From: Candidatus Pantoea formicae
Lineage (GTDB): Bacteria > Pseudomonadota > Gammaproteobacteria > Enterobacterales > Enterobacteriaceae
Direction of reading: 5' to 3'
Assembly: GCF_011752625.1 (NCBI RefSeq)
Contig: NZ_VWXD01000001.1
Coordinates: 682,001 to 746,000, forward strand
Length of the DNA: 64,000 nt
The notes beneath the pieces are model-generated. The model made no database searches and had not been told where the DNA came from. It worked only from the letters and a program-made list of their open reading frames with translations. How positions within the stretch are numbered: the first letter of the stretch is position 1; every line of letters starts with the position of its first letter. This document shows positions 16,178 through 26,735 of the stretch, piece after piece. A program made the translations under genes and the position numbers.

Positions 16178-17317
16178 TTAGCTTAAAACGGGTGTTTCCC
16201 AAAGGTTGAGCTTCACGCCGATGCCTTTCTCAATCGCATTGCGATACAGCACCGTGCCCCATGCCACGTCTTCAACCGGCATACCCCCGACTGACATGAT
16301 GATGATCTCTTGATCGTTTTGACGTCCGGGCGCATCACCGGCGACGATCTTGCCGATGTCTTCCAACTGCTCAGCTTGCAGCTGTCCCTCGGCCACCATA
16401 TCCATGAAGCGCACTCCGATAATCGGAATGGTGCGATGCGCAGGTTTCGGCACCTCTTCAAACCAGGCGTGATATAAGCCCGTGTTATCCAGCACCTTGC
16501 GGACGTCCGGCTGCTCCATGCCTTCGTCAATGTTGCACAATGCAGGCATCGCCAAAAACGCTCCCTCTTTGACCCATTCACGCTTCACCAATGGATAAGT
16601 ATTAGGGTCACCGACTTCACCAGAGCTGCAATAAGTGACAATGTCACTCCCGCGAACGACCGCCTCTAACGTATTTACAATCTCGACGTGCTTGATTTGT
16701 GGATAGGTTTCTTGCACCCAGGTCAGGAAGTTATCGAGGCTCCGCTGCCCACGCCCTTTGACTTTAATGGTGTCGATATGCGGACATACGGCGATGAAAG
16801 CGGCTACGGCGGTCTTGCCCATCACACCCGGTCCCAACAGACCAATTACCCGCGAATCTTTACGTGCCAGATGGCGTGCTCCCACGCCAGGCACAGCACC
16901 GGTACGATACGCGGACAACAGGTTGGCGGACATGTGCGCCAGAGGGGCGCCAGTATCAGCATCATTCAAGGTGAACATCAGAATCGAGCGTGGCAGACCC
17001 TTTTCACGGTTAGCGATGTTGGAGCCGTACCACTTCACACCTGCGGTACAGAAATTGCCGCCCAAATACGCGGGCATCGCCATCATGCGGCGGTCAGCAG
17101 TGGGTTTTGGCATGGTTGGAAACGGTGAGTTTTCCGGGAAAGTTACCATTGCACCATGCGAGTCATTATTCGCGCCAGCCATACGATAGTCGCCGTGATA
17201 CAGCAGCCCAAACATCTCTTCCATGGTGTCCACACAGGCGGACATATCGGTCACGCCTGCACGAATCATGTCTTGCTCCGACAGGTAAATAAAATCGATC
17301 CGGGTTGAATCACTCAT
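16178..17317 (-). CDS. Ornithine cyclodeaminase/mu-crystallin family protein
   Basis: A protein of 379 residues, NAD(P)-binding, related to ornithine cyclodeaminase and to proteins sometimes annotated tyramine oxidase subunit B. It shows AGVKWYGSN, a LSAYRTGAVPGVGARHLAR block (Arg and Thr contact substrate/cofactor in the family), the dinucleotide motif VIGLLGPGVMGKTAV (near residue 162) and DIVTYCSSGEVGD. First gene of the OCD-ridA-oxidase operon, divergent from the AraC gene. It could be a ketimine reductase or cyclodeaminase for an amine-derived cyclic imine. The ATG at 17317 has GAGG eight bases upstream; a start at 17332 is less likely. Confidence 0.82.
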   Translation of the reverse strand: MSDSTRIDFIYLSEQDMIRAGVTDMSACVDTMEEMFGLLYHGDYRMAGANNDSHGAMVTFPENSPFPTMPKPTADRRMMAMPAYLGGNFCTAGVKWYGSNIANREKGLPRSILMFTLNDADTGAPLAHMSANLLSAYRTGAVPGVGARHLARKDSRVIGLLGPGVMGKTAVAAFIAVCPHIDTIKVKGRGQRSLDNFLTWVQETYPQIKHVEIVNTLEAVVRGSDIVTYCSSGEVGDPNTYPLVKREWVKEGAFLAMPALCNIDEGMEQPDVRKVLDNTGLYHAWFEEVPKPAHRTIPIIGVRFMDMVAEGQLQAEQLEDIGKIVAGDAPGRQNDQEIIIMSVGGMPVEDVAWGTVLYRNAIEKGIGVKLNLWETPVLS

Positions 17318-17547
17318 AGGTCGCCTCTTCAATCAGTCTTTTGGTCGATATCCCGCTGTCGCGAAAATTGCCATATATAGCGATGTCACAGGCTTACATC
17401 GTCGTATTAACGGGGTTTTTCGCTGTGTGAAATAGAAATAACGCGTCAGATGTCCGGCTGTATTGAATATTTGCGACATGGCGAAACGCAGGCGTGGCAC
17501 AACGATTGCATTACTCAGGATCTATCTCGCCCGTTGCGGAGCACGCC

Positions 17548-18378
17548 ATGACACAACTCCCTTTGTATCGCCACAGTGGTTTCCAGCCCGAGCAACCTTG
17601 GTTTGTGCTCAATGCCGCACGACACTATTCAGTGATCGCATCGGATAACCCGGCGATTTCACATTTCTACAGCTTTGAAGTGGCGCAGAATGCCTGCATG
17701 ACGTTGGCAATACCGGATGGTTGTGTGGATATCGTATTTGATTGCGATGCCCAATATCCCCGTGCGCGCGTATGTGGTACGACGCTGGAGGCGCGAGGCG
17801 CTGATATGCATCACAATCATCACTATTTTGGTGTGCGTTTTGCGCCGGGCATCATTCCCGATTTCCTGGACGTAATGGCGGAGGAGATACCCGATCGCGA
17901 GTTCAGTTTTCTCGATGTGGTTCCCGATGCGCGCTTAGCGTTCGAACAGATTGTGCAAGCGCGTGATTTTGCCCGCCAGATTGCGTTATTCAACGCTTAC
18001 TTTACGCCGCGTCTGGTGCGCAAGGCCTCGTCGGTAACGTCAATGATTATTCAGACAATGCGTCAGTTGCATGGCAACATTCGCATCGATCAGTTGGAAG
18101 CGCTGACCGGATATACCTGCCGCACTATTCAGCGCCAGTTTCGCCAAGATACCGGCATGTCGCCCAAAGCATTTAGCCGTATTTTGCGGTGCCAATCTGC
18201 CATTAACAGCATCCATTTAAGGCAGGATCTGTCGTTTAGCGATTTGGCATTTGATCTTGGTTTCAGTGACCAATCCCACTTTCTGCGTGAATTTAAAAAA
18301 TTCGTGAGCACCACGCCCTGTGACTATCAGCGCCGTATTACTGATGATGACTATTTCCATCGTCTGCAGTTTCACTAA
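17548..18378 (+). CDS. AraC family transcriptional regulator
   Basis: A regulator of 276 residues. The N-terminal sensor (VAQNACMTLAIPDGCVDIVFDCD, then FGVRFAPGI) resembles the DUF6597-type domain. The C-terminal AraC DNA-binding domain covers about residues 170-265 with two helix-turn-helices (LEALTGYTCRTIQRQFRQDTG and LSFSDLAFDLGFSDQSHFLREFKKF). The ATG at 17548 has a GGAG site and begins conserved sequence. It lies between the minus-strand OCD-ridA-oxidase operon and the plus-strand permease and is the obvious candidate regulator of both. Confidence 0.85.
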   Translation: MTQLPLYRHSGFQPEQPWFVLNAARHYSVIASDNPAISHFYSFEVAQNACMTLAIPDGCVDIVFDCDAQYPRARVCGTTLEARGADMHHNHHYFGVRFAPGIIPDFLDVMAEEIPDREFSFLDVVPDARLAFEQIVQARDFARQIALFNAYFTPRLVRKASSVTSMIIQTMRQLHGNIRIDQLEALTGYTCRTIQRQFRQDTGMSPKAFSRILRCQSAINSIHLRQDLSFSDLAFDLGFSDQSHFLREFKKFVSTTPCDYQRRITDDDYFHRLQFH

Positions 18379-18527
18379 GCACTAAAAGAGTGCAGTGTTG
18401 CACTGTGACCCTGTCCGATATTTTCTATCCGGCAGCCTCGGAGCTGAGAAATGATGCCGCTACGTTACCTGCCTCAGGCGGCATAGACTGCCTGGGAAAT
18501 TTCTTTTAGCGGTTGAGGGCATTGGCG

Positions 18528-19916
18528 ATGAATACGGATTCCGGCTTACGCAAAAATACGTTGGGTTTGTTTTCTCTGGTCTTTTTTGTCGTCGCGGCAG
18601 CTTCACCGCTGACCGGCGTGGTGGGTGGTTTACCGGTGGCCATTATCTCCGGCAACGGTGGTGGCGTTCCGGTGTTCTATATTCTGTCCTGCATCATTCT
18701 GATGTTGTTCGCGGTGGGTTTTATTGCCATGAGCCGTCACGTGAATAATGCCGGCGCATTTTACACTTACATCTCGAAAGGCATGGGGGAAAACTGGGGA
18801 GCTTCAGCCTCGGTGCTGGCCGTTATGGCCTATATTTCCATTCAGATTGCGATTGTGGCGATGCTAGGGTTCTTTACACAACTCTTCATTGAAGAGCATT
18901 TTTCCACCCATATTCCTTGGTGGGCGCTCAGCATGCTATTCGTATTAATCTGTTGGATGCTAAGTATTAAACGCGTTGAAGTTGGCGGAAAATTACTGGG
19001 CGTATTAATGTTGGCTGAGGTGGCTATCGTGTTGTTAACCGATGCCATGCTGTTAATCAAAAAAGTCGGGCCTTATACCTTTCAATCCTTTGAGTCTTCG
19101 GTATTTATGCAGGGCAATCTGGGCATTGCGTTTATTTTTACCATCGCGGCCTTTATTGGTTTCGAATCCACCGCCATTTATGCGGAAGAGTGTCGTGATC
19201 CGCATAAAACCGTACCCCGTGCGACAGTTTGCGCATTGCTACTGATTACCGCCTTCTTTTGTTTCACCAGTTGGTCACTGGTGCAGGCCTACGGATTCGA
19301 CCAGATTGTGGCCATTGCCAGCAAAGATCCCGGCAACTTCGTTTTTAATATCACCAGGCAGTACGTCGGACAATGGGCAGTTGAAACCATGTCCGTATTA
19401 TTGATTACCAGTTTGTTTGCAGCTGCGTTGGCCTTTCATAACAACATCTCACGCTATCTCTTCAGCATCAGCCGTGATGGATTGATTTGGAAAGAGCTGT
19501 GCAAAACACATCCCACCAACGGTACACCGCATAATGCCAGCCATGTTCACAGTGTCATTATGCTGATGCTGCTCGCTGGCATGGGCAGCGCTGGGTTGGA
19601 TCCTATGATTCATATCTTCGCCATTGGCTCGGCAGTGGCAACGTTGTGCATCCTGATCTTGCAATTAGGCGTCTCGGCCGCAGTGATATTGTTCTTCCGT
19701 CGTATAGAGAGCAGCAATAGCCGTTTTACCGTGTTCTGGGCACCGCTGCTTTCCATGATATGTATGACTATCACCATTATTTTGGTGGTGAATAATCTAC
19801 AATCTTTAAGCGGCAGCGATTCGAGTATCGTTAAGTGGATTCCCTGGTTTATTGCAGGTTGTGCGCTAGCAGGCTATGGCATGTCGATGAAACGCGGCGT
19901 TAAAGTCCGCGCCTAA
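18528..19916 (+). CDS. APC family amino acid/amine permease
   Basis: Inner-membrane permease of 462 residues with about twelve hydrophobic segments. The first carries the APC signature region (LFSLVFFVVAAASPLTGVVGGLPVAI). The middle segment IAAFIGFESTAIYAEECRDPHKTVPRA is the consensus amphipathic region of amino-acid permeases. It probably imports the amine or amino acid used by the divergent FAD-oxidase/RidA/OCD operon. A GAGGG site precedes the ATG at 18528. A terminator follows. Confidence 0.87.
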   Translation: MNTDSGLRKNTLGLFSLVFFVVAAASPLTGVVGGLPVAIISGNGGGVPVFYILSCIILMLFAVGFIAMSRHVNNAGAFYTYISKGMGENWGASASVLAVMAYISIQIAIVAMLGFFTQLFIEEHFSTHIPWWALSMLFVLICWMLSIKRVEVGGKLLGVLMLAEVAIVLLTDAMLLIKKVGPYTFQSFESSVFMQGNLGIAFIFTIAAFIGFESTAIYAEECRDPHKTVPRATVCALLLITAFFCFTSWSLVQAYGFDQIVAIASKDPGNFVFNITRQYVGQWAVETMSVLLITSLFAAALAFHNNISRYLFSISRDGLIWKELCKTHPTNGTPHNASHVHSVIMLMLLAGMGSAGLDPMIHIFAIGSAVATLCILILQLGVSAAVILFFRRIESSNSRFTVFWAPLLSMICMTITIILVVNNLQSLSGSDSSIVKWIPWFIAGCALAGYGMSMKRGVKVRA

Positions 19917-19922
19917 AAAAAC

Positions 19923-19967
19923 AAACGCTTGCTGGATAAAATCTTAACATCAGTAAGCGTTTTATTT
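19923..19967 (+). terminator. Terminator of the APC permease gene
   Basis: AAACGCTTGCTG at 19923-19934 pairs with CAGTAAGCGTTT at 19951-19962 (one G-U pair, 16-base loop), followed by TATTT. Confidence 0.65.
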
Positions 19968-20197
19968 GACCTAAGTTACGTTGCCAGATATAAAGAATAA
20001 CCGCGTTGGATAAACGGCTATATATCCCTACTTTTCTCTTTCCAGCCTAAAATCTCTTCACATTGCTTTTATGTAAGTTAAGTAATTAACACCAATACTT
20101 TATTAACTAAAAACAAGTTAATCTTTTCGTAACAATCTTTTAATTTGCAAACCGAATTTTTAACGTTCACCTGCAAAGTATAAAGATCAGGATCAGA

Positions 20198-21844
20198 ATG
20201 ACTCACACTAAAAATATCGTACCTGCCCTTAGCCTGGCAGCACTGCTTGTCTCTTCAGTGGTTCACGCTGAAAACGCACCAGAAAAAACCGATGTACTGC
20301 TGATTGGCGGTGGCGTCATGAGTGCTTCACTGGGCACCTGGCTGCAAGAGTTACAACCGGGCTGGAAACAGCTGATGGTTGAGCGTCTGGATGGCGTGGC
20401 ACTGGAATCCTCTAACGGCTGGAACAATGCCGGTACCGGTCACTCTGCTAACATGGAGCTGAACTACACGCCAGAGCGTGCAGACGGTTCAATCGACGTT
20501 AGCAAAGCGCTGGAAATCAACGAAGCCTTTATGATTTCCCGTCAGTTCTGGACTGCGCAGGTACAGCGCGGTGTGATGCACGATCCGCGTTCGTTCATCA
20601 ACTCTACGCCACACATGAGCTTTGTCTGGGGCGACAAAAACGTCGAATACCTGACCAAACGTTATGATGCGTTGCAGAAAACCACTCTGTTCCAGGGCAT
20701 GAAGTTCTCTACCGATCACAAGCAGATCGAGCAGTGGGCACCTCTGGTGATGGAAGGTCGTGACCCGAATCAGAAAGTGGCCGCTACCTGGACGCCTGTC
20801 GGCACCGACGTGAACTACGGCGAAATCACCCGTCAGCTGATCGGCAGCCTGAAGAAAGATCAGAACTTCAAGCTGGAAACCTCATCTGAAGTGACCGACT
20901 TCAAGCGTAACAGCGACAACTCCTGGCATGTCACCATCAAAGACGTGAAGAGCGGCGAGAATCGCGCCGTTGACGCGAAATACGTGTTCATTGGTGCGGG
21001 CGGCGCAGCCATCAAACTGCTGCAGAAAACCGGCATTCCAGAAGCAGATAACTACGGTGGCTTCCCGGTCGGGGGTTCTTTCCTGATGACGGAAAACCCA
21101 GAGATTGCTAACCGCCACCTGGAGAAAGTGTACGGTCAGGCTTCTGTCGGTGCGCCTCCGATGTCTGTTCCGCACATTGATGCGCGTAACCTCGACGGTA
21201 AACGCGTGGTGCTGTTTGGGCCGTTCGCGACCTTCTCAACCAAATACCTGAAAAACGGCTCGCTGTTTGACCTGCTGAGCGCGACTACCACCAGTAATAT
21301 CATGCCAATGACCCACGTCGGTATTGATAACTTCGATCTGGTGAAATACCTGATTGGTCAGGTGATGCTGAACGACGACGATCGCTTCGCCGCGCTGAAA
21401 GAGTACTATCCAAATGCGCGTAAAGAAGACTGGAAACTGATCCAGGCAGGTCAACGTGTTCAGATCATCAAGAAAGATGCCGAGAAAGGTGGCGTACTGA
21501 AATTGGGTACCGAAATCGTGACCGATCAACAGAAAACCATTGCCGCGTTACTGGGTGCATCACCGGGTGCCTCTACCGCTGCGCCAATTACGCTGGATGT
21601 GATGAAGAAGCTGTTCCCAGAGCAGTTCGCTTCACCAGAGTGGCAAGAGAAGATCCGCGCGATCATCCCAAGCTTTGGCCAGAAACTGAACGGCAACACT
21701 GCACTGACCCAGCAGGTATGGGACAACACCGCAGAGACACTGCAGTTGACCAAACCGCCAGTGATCAACATGGGTGAGCAGTCAGTGGCACCGACGCAAG
21801 CGAAACCGCGTGCTGAGTCTGCGAAGCAGGACATGGCGCTGTAA
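20198..21844 (+). CDS. mqo: Malate:quinone oxidoreductase
   Basis: FAD enzyme of 548 residues oxidising malate to oxaloacetate with electron transfer to quinones at the membrane. The N-terminal FAD site reads [15 protein letters not shown], followed by [15 protein letters not shown] and the long conserved core ([71 protein letters not shown]). It matches E. coli Mqo throughout. The first 24 residues form a signal-peptide-like segment ([16 protein letters not shown]) as in other enteric Mqo proteins. A strong terminator follows. Confidence 0.95.
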   Translation: MTHTKNIVPALSLAALLVSSVVHAENAPEKTDVLLIGGGVMSASLGTWLQELQPGWKQLMVERLDGVALESSNGWNNAGTGHSANMELNYTPERADGSIDVSKALEINEAFMISRQFWTAQVQRGVMHDPRSFINSTPHMSFVWGDKNVEYLTKRYDALQKTTLFQGMKFSTDHKQIEQWAPLVMEGRDPNQKVAATWTPVGTDVNYGEITRQLIGSLKKDQNFKLETSSEVTDFKRNSDNSWHVTIKDVKSGENRAVDAKYVFIGAGGAAIKLLQKTGIPEADNYGGFPVGGSFLMTENPEIANRHLEKVYGQASVGAPPMSVPHIDARNLDGKRVVLFGPFATFSTKYLKNGSLFDLLSATTTSNIMPMTHVGIDNFDLVKYLIGQVMLNDDDRFAALKEYYPNARKEDWKLIQAGQRVQIIKKDAEKGGVLKLGTEIVTDQQKTIAALLGASPGASTAAPITLDVMKKLFPEQFASPEWQEKIRAIIPSFGQKLNGNTALTQQVWDNTAETLQLTKPPVINMGEQSVAPTQAKPRAESAKQDMAL

Positions 21845-21870
21845 TCACTACGCACGAATGATTGAAGCAA

Positions 21871-21894
21871 AGCCGGACAATGTCCGGCTTTTTT
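21871..21894 (+). terminator. Terminator of mqo
   Basis: AGCCGGAC at 21871-21878 pairs with GTCCGGCT at 21882-21889 across a three-base loop and runs directly into six T residues. A textbook intrinsic terminator. Confidence 0.85.
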
Positions 21895-21913
21895 ATTTGC
21901 GCGTGACGAAATC

Positions 21914-22093
21914 ATGACCTGTGTTACCCCATCCCCAAACCAACGCTTGCCGTGCATGCGCCACTCGCAGTTGCCGCAGAGCGCTAGGTATTTCGTCGTA
22001 GAAGACGGCAATCTGGTGACGGGCCAAAACCCAGCAAGCTCTGAAGATGTGGCGAAGGCCCTGCTGCTGCAATTAGCGGCGCAGCGCACATAA
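21914..22093 (+). pseudogene. 3' remnant of a DJ-1/PfpI-family gene
   Basis: From about 21989 to the stop at 22091-22093 the frame reads YFVVEDGNLVTGQNPASSE followed by DVAKALLLQLAAQ. This is the characteristic C-terminal end of DJ-1/PfpI class I glutamine amidotransferase-like proteins. Upstream in the same frame (from an ATG at 21914) the sequence is Pro/Arg/Gln-rich and not family-like, and the nucleophile-Cys half of the gene is absent. It appears to be a decayed gene between mqo and a LysR gene. Only about 35 codons are recognisable. Confidence 0.7.
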
Positions 22094-22100
22094 GCATCAT

Positions 22101-23018
<918 letters not shown>

Positions 23019-23029
23019 TCACCAGACTA

Positions 23030-23044
23030 ATGAATTTTACTCAT
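23030..23044. promoter_or_regulatory. Candidate LysR-type binding site
   Basis: ATGA-N7-TCAT is an interrupted palindrome with T-N11-A geometry, 36 bp upstream of the minus-strand LysR start in the divergent intergenic region. Assignment is by geometry and position only. Confidence 0.4.
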
Positions 23045-23217
23045 AGGTTCTAGCGCATTATCGCCCCTAATCTTCGCGGCTTGGCTTTGTTAGAGTGACG
23101 TCCACATTAACGGTGCCAATAAAATGATTTTGCTATCAACGAAATCTTTTTGCACCCAACACGCAGACACTGTCATCGACAGGCAGGCTTTTCACTTTTG
23201 CACACGCTAAAGGCTCT

Positions 23218-24432
23218 ATGGATATCAAAACCGCCACGCATCCCCCTGATTTGAAAACCGGCATCGCTTTTATCGTTATTCTTAGCGCGTTGATGGCATT
23301 CACCTCGCTCTCGACGGATATTTATCTTCCGGCTATGCCAGTCATGTCTGCCGCGCTACACGGCGATTCTGAGTTGACGGTCACCGGATTCCTGATCGGA
23401 TTTGCGATTGCGCAATTAATTTGGGGACCGATCAGTGACCAGCTAGGACGAAAAAAACCACTGTATATCGGTATGATCATCTTTGCTGTAGGTTCCGCAG
23501 GCTGTGCCCTTTCCACTGAGATGTCTCAGATTGTTTTCTGGCGAGTGGTGCAAGCTGCTGGTGCCTGTACGGGGCCGATGCTGGCACGCGCAATGATTCG
23601 CGATTTGTTTACCCGAACACGAGCCGCACAGATGCTTTCGACGCTGATCATTGTCATGGCCATCGCCCCGATTGCGGGACCTCTGCTGGGTGGACAAATC
23701 ATACGTTATTCACAATGGCCGACGATTTTTTGGTTTTTGACCATTGTGGGGATATTCATGTTTTGCTCTCTGTTGTGGCTACCTGAAACGTTACCGGCGG
23801 AGAAACGTGTAGAGACATCACTGGGGCACGCCTTTTCTCATTATCGTGCTTTGCTACAAAATAAGAACTTCATGCGTTTTACATTGTGTGTGACATTTTA
23901 TTATGTCGCCGCTTATGCCTTTATCGTCGGCTCACCAGCGGTCTATATCAGCTATTTTGGCATTGATCCGCAACATTATGGTTGGCTGTTTGCGATTAAT
24001 ATCGTTGGCGTGGTGGCTATCAGTACGGTGAATAAAAAGCTGGTGCAACGCGTCAGGCTGGAAACATTGCTAAAAACAGCCTCCTTTGTCGCCGCAATAA
24101 TGACGCTGGTGATGTGTGTGATGTTGAAAACCCACCCAACGGCCATTGCTGCCCTGGTCATCTGCATTTTCATTTTCTTCTCGATGAATGGCATTATTGC
24201 AGCTTCTGCAACGGCGGCAGCACTGGATGCGGTGCCGAATGCAGCCGGTTCGGCCTCTGCTCTGATTGGTTCTCTGCAGTACGGCAGCGGGATAATTTCT
24301 TCACTGTTGCTGGCGTGGCTGAGTAATGGCACTCCTTGGATTATGGTCGGCATTATGACGGTGTTTACCCTGCTGAGTTTTCTTATCACCTTGGGTCGCA
24401 ATAAACCGCACGCAGAAATGGCACAAATTTAA
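23218..24432 (+). CDS. Bcr/CflA family MFS multidrug efflux transporter
   Basis: Inner-membrane drug:H+ antiporter of 404 residues with twelve predicted segments. Bcr/CflA landmarks are STDIYLPAMPVMS in helix 1, the motif A region ISDQLGRKKPLYIGM, RVVQAAGACTGPMLARAMIRDLF, and the motif C-like segment IVMAIAPIAGPLLGGQII. Expected to export small drugs or metabolites (chloramphenicol, bicyclomycin or dipeptides in known members). Probably controlled by the divergent LysR protein. Confidence 0.9.
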   Translation: MDIKTATHPPDLKTGIAFIVILSALMAFTSLSTDIYLPAMPVMSAALHGDSELTVTGFLIGFAIAQLIWGPISDQLGRKKPLYIGMIIFAVGSAGCALSTEMSQIVFWRVVQAAGACTGPMLARAMIRDLFTRTRAAQMLSTLIIVMAIAPIAGPLLGGQIIRYSQWPTIFWFLTIVGIFMFCSLLWLPETLPAEKRVETSLGHAFSHYRALLQNKNFMRFTLCVTFYYVAAYAFIVGSPAVYISYFGIDPQHYGWLFAINIVGVVAISTVNKKLVQRVRLETLLKTASFVAAIMTLVMCVMLKTHPTAIAALVICIFIFFSMNGIIAASATAAALDAVPNAAGSASALIGSLQYGSGIISSLLLAWLSNGTPWIMVGIMTVFTLLSFLITLGRNKPHAEMAQI

Positions 24433-24452
24433 ACAACAGATGAATCATTTAT

Positions 24453-24478
24453 TACCGCACTAAACATTTGGTGCGGTA
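24453..24478. terminator. Hairpin after the MFS gene
   Basis: TACCGCAC at 24453-24460 pairs perfectly with GTGCGGTA at 24471-24478 across a ten-base loop, 20 bp after the MFS stop. There is no T-run on the plus side, so it is a stable hairpin and only a possible terminator. Confidence 0.45.
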
Positions 24479-24560
24479 GCCACTTAGGCTCATTGCCAAA
24501 TAAAATAAAGTCGGTAACGTCTTGTTTTCATCTGCTAATAACACCAAGTGAGCTTAATTA

Positions 24561-25280
24561 ATGAGCAATATCCATTCAACTTCCCTTTCTTACACCGTGG
24601 GCAATGATACTTTCGACGGTATTTTAATTTACAACGCAGATATTAACGCGCCGCAACCCGGTATCGTGATTGCGCCAAACTGGATGGGTGCCACGGAAGA
24701 TGCCGCAGAACAAGCTAAAGCTATCGCGGCAAAGGGTTATGTGGTGCTGGTTGCCGATCTCTATGGGCAGGGCAAGCGCCCAACCAGCGGTGATGAAGCC
24801 GGCGCAATGATGATGGAAGTGAAAGATAAACCGGCAGAAGTCACCCGTATGCAGGCCGCTTTAACTGCCCTACGTACGCAGCGCAGCGCGCCAGTGCAGA
24901 CAGACAAGGTTGCCGCGATTGGTTTCTGCTTCGGTGGGCATTGCGCCTTGGAACTCGCTCGCAGCGGCGCAGACATTAAAGCGGCTGTGTCATTCCATGG
25001 CACACTGGACACTCAAGGTGCTTACAATGGCAACACCATTAACGCCTCCCTGCTGGTACTGGACGGCGCGGCCGATCCGTTGGTGCCGCGCGAACAGCTG
25101 GCCGCGTTCGCCAGTGAAATGAACAGTAAAAGCGTGGATTGGCAGTTGGTGAGTTTTGCCGGTGCCGTGCATTCGTTCACTGACCCGAAAGCGAATAACA
25201 CGGGTGTGGCGCAATATCACCCGGAAGTGACGCAGCGTGCCTTTAAGCGCATGTATCAGCTGCTGGATGAAGTGTTCTAA
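24561..25280 (+). CDS. Dienelactone hydrolase family protein
   Basis: A soluble alpha/beta hydrolase of 239 residues. The nucleophile elbow is AIGFCFGGHCALELA, with Cys in place of Ser as in dienelactone hydrolases; the acid is likely Asp in LDGAADPLVP and the base His in GAVHSFTDP. An early GIVIAPNWMGATEDAAEQA forms the oxyanion region. It is a single gene whose stop overlaps the convergent CLC gene by 4 bp. Substrate unknown; no aromatic ring-cleavage genes are nearby. Confidence 0.88.
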   Translation: MSNIHSTSLSYTVGNDTFDGILIYNADINAPQPGIVIAPNWMGATEDAAEQAKAIAAKGYVVLVADLYGQGKRPTSGDEAGAMMMEVKDKPAEVTRMQAALTALRTQRSAPVQTDKVAAIGFCFGGHCALELARSGADIKAAVSFHGTLDTQGAYNGNTINASLLVLDGAADPLVPREQLAAFASEMNSKSVDWQLVSFAGAVHSFTDPKANNTGVAQYHPEVTQRAFKRMYQLLDEVF

Positions 25281-26533
25281 CCCTTCGCTTTCTCCAACCA
25301 GCGGCACATTAAAAATGAGCCGCTGGTGCAGAGAATGACAGGCACCAGATAGCTGTGATCCATCCCCGTAAACTCCAGCAGCAATGCCACAGCGGTCAAC
25401 GGCATTTGCATTGACGCTGCCAAAAAAGCGGTTCCTCCAATCAGGGCGAAACTCCCGCTATTGCCCCCTGGAACCAGATGCTGCCAGACGGCACAAAGTA
25501 TCAGGCTGAACAGTGCGCCAATCGTTAATCCCGGCGTTAGTAATCCGCCCTCTGCGCCGCTGCGCAGCACCGCCAAAATGACCAGCATCTTGAGAATGAG
25601 TAGGCTAATGAACAATGCCATGGGCATTGCGCCGTCCAACGCCAGTTGCATCGGGCCTTTGCCATTACCGGGGAGTTGCGGGAAGATCACACTCAGTCCG
25701 CCGAGTAGAGCAAATGACAACAGGCAAAACAGCGGCATCTGCAGTGAGGTTTTTACTTTGCTTCGCGCCCGCTGCGTGAGCTTGCGAAACAGCATGGCGG
25801 CGGCCCCAAGGATAGGCCCACAAAGGATCGCCCAGGCAATGATAGATGCCGGTGCCGCGCCAACTAAAAAGTGATATTGCACTTCATTGCCGAGTCCCAA
25901 AGTGGCAACCCCCGAAGCAATGGCTGAGGTGATTAACGCCGCGACGGCGCACTCCCAGCGAAAGGTTACCAGCAGCACCTCAAGCGTAAAAAGCGCCCCC
26001 GCCAGCGGCACGTTATAGACCGCCGCGAGTCCGGCCCCAGCACCGCAGGCAATCAACACTTTGCGTGCATCGGCATCGAGGCCTAATCCGTTGGCAATCA
26101 GCCCGGCACCTAACGCACCCGCTTCACGCGGTGCCACCTCGCGACCGAGTGGAGAGCCGAGCGCCACGGTAATAATTTGCAGTAGTGCATGAATGGCTGT
26201 CGTGAAAAGTGGCATTGGCTTGTTGGGATGGTTGACGGTTTGACTGATTGAGACGCGTTGACTGCCGTAGCGCCCCAGTAACCACCACCCCCAACCCGCG
26301 ACAAGGCCACCGCACACAATGGCGGAGAATCGACGCCAATCTGTGGCCGCAGTGACGCCTGATAAAAATGACTCATTGCTGATCACCGCATCCAGGCTGT
26401 AACCAAAGGCTATGTGCTGGATAAAATGGAGCAGCAATGCCAACAACATGCCGCAAATTCCCGCTACGATACCGGTAAATATTAGGGCCAGTGCCCAGCG
26501 TAATGGCTGAGTGACTGATAAATCCTTGTTCAT
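25277..26533 (-). CDS. CLC family chloride channel/transporter (divergent)
   Basis: Membrane protein of 418 residues with CLC topology. It retains a motif 2 variant GSPLGREVAPREAGA (gating Glu present, but VAP where GREGP is usual), AACGAGAGLAAVYNVPLAGALFTLEV, and GGLLTPGLTIGALFS. The first selectivity motif (GSGIP) is not recognisable; the corresponding stretch reads TVNHPNKPMPLF. The protein ends soon after the last helix without CBS domains, and no clear central Tyr was found. Anion specificity is therefore uncertain. Convergent with the dienelactone hydrolase gene. Confidence 0.82.
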   Translation of the reverse strand: MNKDLSVTQPLRWALALIFTGIVAGICGMLLALLLHFIQHIAFGYSLDAVISNESFLSGVTAATDWRRFSAIVCGGLVAGWGWWLLGRYGSQRVSISQTVNHPNKPMPLFTTAIHALLQIITVALGSPLGREVAPREAGALGAGLIANGLGLDADARKVLIACGAGAGLAAVYNVPLAGALFTLEVLLVTFRWECAVAALITSAIASGVATLGLGNEVQYHFLVGAAPASIIAWAILCGPILGAAAMLFRKLTQRARSKVKTSLQMPLFCLLSFALLGGLSVIFPQLPGNGKGPMQLALDGAMPMALFISLLILKMLVILAVLRSGAEGGLLTPGLTIGALFSLILCAVWQHLVPGGNSGSFALIGGTAFLAASMQMPLTAVALLLEFTGMDHSYLVPVILCTSGSFLMCRWLEKAKG

Positions 26534-26735
26534 CCCGCTTGTTCCTTATGAGCTTCATCTGAAAAGCATAAGACATAACGGTAATACCTGGCGTATACAC
26601 ATCTGTTCAACACAAAACGAGTGATACTGAAACTTCAGATCCGGCATTAAATTGATAGATCTACGCATTTACCCCGCGGTCCTTCTGCGTTATATACACT
26701 TCTGACCCATGTAACCCTCAGTTTAGGATGCAGAA

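Noticed and set aside
18449..18485. ATGCCGC...GCGGCAT inverted repeat upstream of the APC permease
   Set aside because: It does not match known REP elements and has a long loop; a plain leader hairpin cannot be distinguished from chance.
21526..22089. 187-codon minus-strand frame over the mqo end and PfpI relic
   Set aside because: It runs antisense to conserved mqo and to the recognisable relic; composition is low-complexity Ser/Cys/Ala.
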